Shown: positions 60,039 to 64,000 of the stretch, in pieces
How positions within the stretch are numbered: the first letter of the stretch is position 1
Layout of the letters: every line of letters starts with the position of its first letter
Assembly (NCBI RefSeq): GCF_016863315.1
Contig: NZ_BOOQ01000044.1
Coordinates: 1-64,000 of the forward strand
Direction of reading: 5' to 3'
Length of the DNA: 64,000 nucleotides
Source of the DNA: Planotetraspora silvatica
GTDB lineage: Bacteria; Actinomycetota; Actinomycetes; Streptosporangiales; Streptosporangiaceae
Translations under genes and position numbers: made by a program
Notes under the pieces: generated by a model
The model's input: only the letters and a program-made list of their open reading frames with translations
Database searches by the model: none
What the model was told of the DNA's origin: nothing

Positions 60039-61916
60039 TCACGACTGGCCAGAGATATATGTGCACTGGTCGAAAGTGTTGGTGCCGGGACCGCCGGCGC
60101 ATGAGTTCAAGAACCGGGGCCCGCCATCGAGGTAGTCGTCACCGACCATACCGACGAGGACGTCCTTCTCACCATCCCCGCCGTAGAGCTGGTCGTCGCC
60201 GGCCATGCCGAGCAACGTGTCGCTGCCGTCCTGGCCGAACAGCCACTCTCTGTTTTCGCGGCCGCTCAACGTGTCATTGAAGGCGGAGCCGAAGATCGCC
60301 TCGAAGTCGTTGAAGACCTGGTCGCCTTCGCCCGGCATGCCATTGGGCGTCAAGCGGCTGAGACTCACGTCCACTCCAGCCGTGGCCGAGCCGTACAACA
60401 CCGCGTCCGTGCCGTATCCACCGTTCATCGAGTCGGCGCCGTCGGCGCCGTCGACCACGTCGTTGCCCTCGTTACCTTCGATCCGGTCGTCACCCCCGCC
60501 GCCGTAGATGGCGTCGTCACCGGTGCCACCGTCAATGGTGTCATCGCCGCCCAGACCGCATATAACGTCGTTGCCGCCGTAACCGTAGATGATGTCCGGA
60601 TCAGGAGAACCGTAGATGACGTCGTCGCCGGGCGAGCCGTAGATGGTGCCAGAGCCTTCGATCGTGCCGAAGTCACCGGCGCAGTCCTGAGCTTGATCGC
60701 GGCGGACAACGCCTGCCCACCCGTTCTCGGTGATGCCAACGACGGCGAGGTAGCGGCCGGTCCTCGACAGTGCGGGCATGTACCCCAACTCGGTGCCGTC
60801 CACGTTGGTCAGCGTTCTCTGGCTTCCCGTCGCGAGGTTCCGAAATATCAGCCTGCGGATCGTGCCACCTCGGTAGGCAACGTAGCGGCCGTCCGCGGTG
60901 ATTCGCGGTGTGGAGAAGGCGTCCGTCGGCGCGTCACCAGTGGCCCCTCCGGTCTCGTCGGTGCTGACCAGGGTGGTGGTCCCAGTTCTGAGGTCCTGGA
61001 GATACACGTCGGGCTGGTCGTTGGCGTCCTGTGGCAGCAGCCGCTCCCGTGTCGTGAACACGAGCTTGCCGTTGTTGCTGATGGAGGGCGGAGCCCACAC
61101 CGGATAGCGCTCTGGAGCGGTGTCGAGGATTCGGGTGTATCGCCCGGTGACCTGGTCGAGAACCGACAGGTGAGTCGTCTCGTCGGCTTCCTGCCACCGG
61201 TAGGCGACGTACTGGCCGCCCGGGCTCACCCCCGCGTGGGTGTAGTTCTCGGCGAGGTTCGCGTTATCCGGGGCCAGCGGATCCTTGAACAGCCGCGTTA
61301 CGCCACTCACGAGGTCGTGGACGTACATGCGGTCCCCCGGCGTTGTCACGCCGGGGACCAGATCCGTGGCCATCGAGTGGAAGACCACGGTACGGACGCC
61401 GTCGAACGTGGCGTTGTTCCCCTGCCCATCGGGAATGGCGTCCTGCGTATCACGGACATCGCTCGCAACCGACCAGGTGACGGCACCGGTAGTGAGGTCC
61501 ATCGCGTTGATGCGGCAACTGTAACCCTGCGCGCAGGGGGTGCGGTACACGACCTGAGTGCCGTTCTCATTGAGACCCAGGCTGAGTCCGGGGACGGTCT
61601 TCGTCTCTCCCGTCTTCAGGTTGGTCACGTACGACGTGTAATCCCAGCCTGGGGGGTTGGGATTATCGAGGATGTAACTGACCACGCTGCCGTCAGCGCT
61701 GATGCCACCCGATTCCCCAAAGTAGACCGAGTAGCCTCCCGGCTCGAGGTATGACGTCTGGTGAATCCCAACTTCCGGAAGGTGCAGGCTTCGGATGACC
61801 TCGAGATCTGGGCCTCCGCCGGCCGACGCCGGAGCAGGCTGAATCGCCAACGTCGCAGACAGTGTTACCGCCGCCAGCGCAAGGGCGGTTCTTCCTGACC
61901 TCATGAGACGTCTCAC
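60039..61916 (-). CDS. secreted beta-propeller protein with RTX-type calcium-binding repeats
   Basis: Exported protein of 625 aa, start GTG 61916 with AGGAAG 4 bases upstream. A signal peptide (ALALAAVTLSATLAIQPAPA) is followed by PD40/TolB-like propeller blades over residues about 50-410 (GISADGSVVSYIL; GVSPGGQYVAYRW; SISNNGKLVFTTR; RITADGRYVAYRG). From about 425 come RTX nonapeptides of the GGxGxDxI type (YGYGGNDVICGLGGDDTIDG; GNEGNDVVDGADGADSMNGG; FGQDGSDTLLGMAGDDQLYG) that fold on calcium. Cysteines near the C-terminus (NSCAGG; DQCTYI) suggest a disulfide. RTX repeats are less common in actinobacteria than in Gram-negatives. It has no adjacent type I secretion genes, so export by Sec is likely. 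Confidence 0.88.
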   Translation of the reverse strand: MRRLMRSGRTALALAAVTLSATLAIQPAPASAGGGPDLEVIRSLHLPEVGIHQTSYLEPGGYSVYFGESGGISADGSVVSYILDNPNPPGWDYTSYVTNLKTGETKTVPGLSLGLNENGTQVVYRTPCAQGYSCRINAMDLTTGAVTWSVASDVRDTQDAIPDGQGNNATFDGVRTVVFHSMATDLVPGVTTPGDRMYVHDLVSGVTRLFKDPLAPDNANLAENYTHAGVSPGGQYVAYRWQEADETTHLSVLDQVTGRYTRILDTAPERYPVWAPPSISNNGKLVFTTRERLLPQDANDQPDVYLQDLRTGTTTLVSTDETGGATGDAPTDAFSTPRITADGRYVAYRGGTIRRLIFRNLATGSQRTLTNVDGTELGYMPALSRTGRYLAVVGITENGWAGVVRRDQAQDCAGDFGTIEGSGTIYGSPGDDVIYGSPDPDIIYGYGGNDVICGLGGDDTIDGGTGDDAIYGGGGDDRIEGNEGNDVVDGADGADSMNGGYGTDAVLYGSATAGVDVSLSRLTPNGMPGEGDQVFNDFEAIFGSAFNDTLSGRENREWLFGQDGSDTLLGMAGDDQLYGGDGEKDVLVGMVGDDYLDGGPRFLNSCAGGPGTNTFDQCTYISGQS

Positions 61917-62426
61917 AGAACTTCCTTGATCAGATCCAGAGCGGGCGTCACCTACGGCTCAGGCGTGTGATTGGCCATGAAGAGCGAGATGATCAGGCTG
62001 ATCATGAGCGGATCCGTTTTCCCACCAGCGAATCTGGCATGAACATCAAGCCAAGCCTGTAACTACTCCTACTGCGAGAGTTCGCCCCTGATCACCTCAT
62101 TACGAGTTAAGACACGACCGTCCAGAAGCGTCCACCGTTATCTCAATGGCCCTGGTCGGACGGTGTTGATGAGGTCATTCGGTCCAGCATCGTCCAGACC
62201 CGTCCACGGGTGTTGTTAGCAGCCGCGTTAGCAAGATCACTTAATAGGACGCTCGTCGGGGCGCCATCCGTGGCCACCGTGAACAGTGCCGATCCCGATG
62301 CAACCTCGCGCACCTGGTCAACTGGTAGGTCCTCGACACCGGCCGGCGCGGACGCCTGAGCGACTTCCCGGATCGATCTGCCAGCACGGCGTGGCCTGGT
62401 ACGCCGGCCGTCCGGTGGTCCCGCTG
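61917..62426. other. 510-bp region without a supported gene
   Basis: Contains an open minus-strand frame (62143-62481 at most) whose last ~70 codons read smoothly (DLPVDQVREVASGSALFTVA, ending SSTPSDQGH) but match no family that I know and overlap the methyltransferase gene end. It may be a remnant. G+C is lower than in the neighbouring genes near 62020-62130. No clear RNA gene or attachment site seen. Confidence 0.35.
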
Positions 62427-63017
62427 TCATGGCTGGGGACGACGGCAGTGATACACCAGGGCCGGAGGCAGATTCGCCCACACGGTCCGCCCGAGTACGA
62501 CTTCTTCGAACCGATCCGCCAATGACCGGCGGAACCGGCGAGCCGGGATGGACCGGCGGGCATGGACATAGGCGAAGGTCGTGAATGCACCCTGTGGTGA
62601 CAAGGCATCCACGACGGCGTCGAGCAGTTCACGCTGTCGATCGTGCCGAAACGACGCCCACGGCAGGCCGCTGATGATGGCATCGGCCTGACCGAGGCCG
62701 CGCTCGGCGAGGATGGTGGAGACGTCACGGGCATCCGCCGTGACCGCGTCGAGGCCGGCGAAGCGTTCGGCCAACAGGGCGGTGAAACGCTCATTGACGT
62801 CGAAGGCGATATGCCGCCCGCGCCCGTCGAGTCGCTCTTGAATCGTCCGGCTGAACGCACCGGTGCCGGAGCCAAGTTCCACGACGACCGGTTGCCCCAT
62901 TGACGGAATCGGTGATGTTATCTGCCGGGCGAGAGCTTTGCCGCTCGGTATCACCGATGCGACAACGGTTGGCGCCTTGGCGAACTCACGGATGAACGGA
63001 ATGAGAGTGTTGTTCAC
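62427..63017 (-). CDS. SAM-dependent methyltransferase (phospholipid/rRNA-adenine type fold)
   Basis: Methyltransferase of 196 aa, GTG start at 63017. It opens NNTLIPFIREFAKAPTVVAS then VIPSGKALARQI, the start seen in PmtA-like phosphatidylethanolamine N-methyltransferases, and has motif I VVVELGSGTGAFSRTIQERL, then HIAFDVNERF and ADAIISGLPWASF as the catalytic-site loop. It may methylate a membrane lipid; an rRNA target is less likely because of the SGLPW motif. Neighbours give no further help. Confidence 0.83.
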   Translation of the reverse strand: MNNTLIPFIREFAKAPTVVASVIPSGKALARQITSPIPSMGQPVVVELGSGTGAFSRTIQERLDGRGRHIAFDVNERFTALLAERFAGLDAVTADARDVSTILAERGLGQADAIISGLPWASFRHDRQRELLDAVVDALSPQGAFTTFAYVHARRSIPARRFRRSLADRFEEVVLGRTVWANLPPALVYHCRRPQP

Positions 63018-63213
63018 GACGTCTTCTTTCTAACCGACGAAACAGCACCACATCCCGGCGGGCACCGCCAATCGGGGTACTCGCACAAGCCCCCTTACGG
63101 GATGCGGGCCGGGCCTACCCCCCGATCGGATGGACGCCAAGGAGGCTGCGGTCCGCGAGTTTCCTCTACCAGGTGAGGAGCGGTGGAGGACGATCAGCGA
63201 GGCCGGGTGTGCG

Positions 63214-63618
63214 TTACACGACCTTGGGCTGGTCGATCAAGGTGCCGGCCTCGTGGTAGAAAAGCCGATTCTCGACGATCTTGCCGTCCTTGATGGTGAA
63301 TTGCTCGATGAAGCGGGTCAGCTCTCCCGTCGCGACGTCCGTGATGCCGACGCACGCCGCGACGCGGTCGCCGTCCGCGATGGTGTAATGCACCGTGATC
63401 TTGGAGACGTCGAGGTAGTTCGGCAAGACCTGGGCGAGGCCGAGGAATTCGTCCTTGCCGTGGTAAGCCTTCCCGAAGGGCAGGAACACCGGCTCGATGA
63501 CCGCGACGTCCTCGGACAGGTAGGAGAAGACTCCCTCGACGTCGCCGTTGTTCGCCGCTGCGAACATGGCTTCGACGATCGCGCGGTTCTGCTCGGTCAG
63601 TGATGTATCTGCGGACAT
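63214..63618 (-). CDS. NTF2-like / SnoaL-type nuclear transport factor 2 family protein
   Basis: Protein of 134 aa starting MSADTSLTEQNRAIVEAMFA at the ATG at 63618, with AGGAG 7 bases upstream (frame to 63696 rejected). The cone fold is seen as FAAANNGDVEGVFSYLSEDV and VHYTIADGDRVAACVGITDV, with RFIEQFTIKDGKIVENRLFY near the end. Such proteins are small isomerases, hydrolases or ligand-binding proteins. It lies downstream of the aldo/keto reductase fragment in the same direction, 95 bp away, perhaps as one operon. Confidence 0.87.
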   Translation of the reverse strand: MSADTSLTEQNRAIVEAMFAAANNGDVEGVFSYLSEDVAVIEPVFLPFGKAYHGKDEFLGLAQVLPNYLDVSKITVHYTIADGDRVAACVGITDVATGELTRFIEQFTIKDGKIVENRLFYHEAGTLIDQPKVV

Positions 63619-63713
63619 GGCGTTTCTCCTTTGAGGCGCAGGCTCTCGTGCGTCGAGAACCCCGTTGGGGTCCGGTGTTCGGGCTGGTGGCGGCACACTC
63701 GTCGCTGTTGGTT

Positions 63714-64000
63714 TCAGCGGTCGATCATGGACTCGTTGAAGTCGTCGTGCCGGGCGCCGGTGGCCGGCGTGAGGGTGTCGAGCCGCTGCAACTGGTCGGC
63801 GGTCAGGATGACGCCGTCGGCGGCCGCGATGTCCCGCACTTCCTCCACAAGCTGCAGGTTCTGGTAGAAGGCCTCGCCGATAAAGCGCGGATTGGTCTTG
63901 CGCCAGTCGCCGTCGGGAATCTCTTCCGGCGTGCGGATCTGGCCGGTCAGGAACCCGTGCCCGAGCGGCGCATAGGGGACGAGGCCAATGCCCAGCTCGC
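63714..64000 (-). pseudogene. aldo/keto reductase, C-terminal part, with internal in-frame deletion
   Basis: Partial gene: its 5' end lies beyond the window. Read from the right edge it gives [56 protein letters not shown] and then directly [20 protein letters not shown] to a stop. In ordinary aldo/keto reductases of this group about 45 residues lie between IAAxxG and LTADQL, including the IPGTKR NADPH-binding segment. That part is missing here without a frameshift. The protein probably cannot bind cofactor normally, so I call it a likely pseudogene; an assembly error is possible. Confidence 0.6.

Noticed and set aside
61917-62426. tRNA or phage attachment site in the long gap
   Set aside because: I could not fold a cloverleaf or find a matching direct repeat or integrase in the window.

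Overview
The window is high-GC, densely packed actinomycete DNA with GTG and TTG starts, many 4-base ATGA/GTGA gene overlaps and a WhiB regulator. It carries all three gene types for coenzyme F420 synthesis (fbiA, fbiB, fbiC). Gene order around whiB, fbiA/fbiB, the phosphomannomutase, the Trm112-like protein, DUF3499 and the degenerate metallopeptidase matches the conserved actinobacterial block known from Mycobacterium and Streptomyces. A streptosporangial genus (Nonomuraea, Streptosporangium, Microbispora and relatives) is a reasonable guess, but this is inference. I see no rRNA, tRNA, CRISPR array, intact transposase or prophage.

Layout. 0-5 kb: a two-component system whose kinase appears split by a frameshift, a DUF6230/DUF6114 secreted or membrane protein pair, and a cation diffusion facilitator. 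5-13 kb: sugar-phosphate metabolism (SIS-type phosphoglucose/phosphomannose isomerase, Trm112-like zinc ribbon, phosphomannomutase), DUF3499, a metallopeptidase-family protein, DUF5719 and a very large membrane glycosyltransferase. 13-23 kb: whiB with a hairpin leader, a membrane protein with a Gln/Tyr/Pro-rich tail, fbiA-fbiB, a substrate-binding/VWA lipoprotein-like protein, and fbiC. 23-41 kb: a DNA glycosylase, then a surface-glycan region with a sugar-1-phosphate nucleotidylyltransferase, GT4 and GT2 glycosyltransferases, two paralogous flippase-like membrane proteins around a methyltransferase, two divergent GT-C-like membrane proteins, a LytR-CpsA-Psr (LCP) ligase and an acyltransferase.

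41.8-53.8 kb is the most interesting block: a GT2, a CDP-alcohol phosphotransferase, a glycerol-1-phosphate-dehydrogenase-family enzyme, a nucleotidylyltransferase, a DUF5941-like membrane protein and a second CDP-alcohol phosphotransferase with a degenerate nucleotidyltransferase-like N-terminus (all on the minus strand). Divergent from these are an IspD-like cytidylyltransferase fused to an SDR domain that has lost its catalytic Tyr and Lys, and a membrane-anchored CDP-glycerol-type glycerophosphotransferase. A GT2 and a second LCP protein close the block. Together they read as a pathway that makes CDP-activated polyol phosphates, builds a phosphodiester-linked polymer or glycolipid at the membrane, and attaches it to the wall: a teichoic-acid-like system with an unusual glycerol-1-phosphate branch.

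54-64 kb is accessory in character: an ABC exporter with a small XRE regulator behind a perfect palindrome, a GNAT acetyltransferase, a secreted glycerophosphodiester phosphodiesterase, an RDD protein, a small membrane protein behind strong inverted repeats, a secreted beta-propeller/RTX calcium-binding protein, a methyltransferase, an NTF2-like protein and an aldo/keto reductase that seems to have lost its NADPH-binding segment. A 30-bp terminator-associated repeat occurs twice here, and the two longest gene-free stretches are here.
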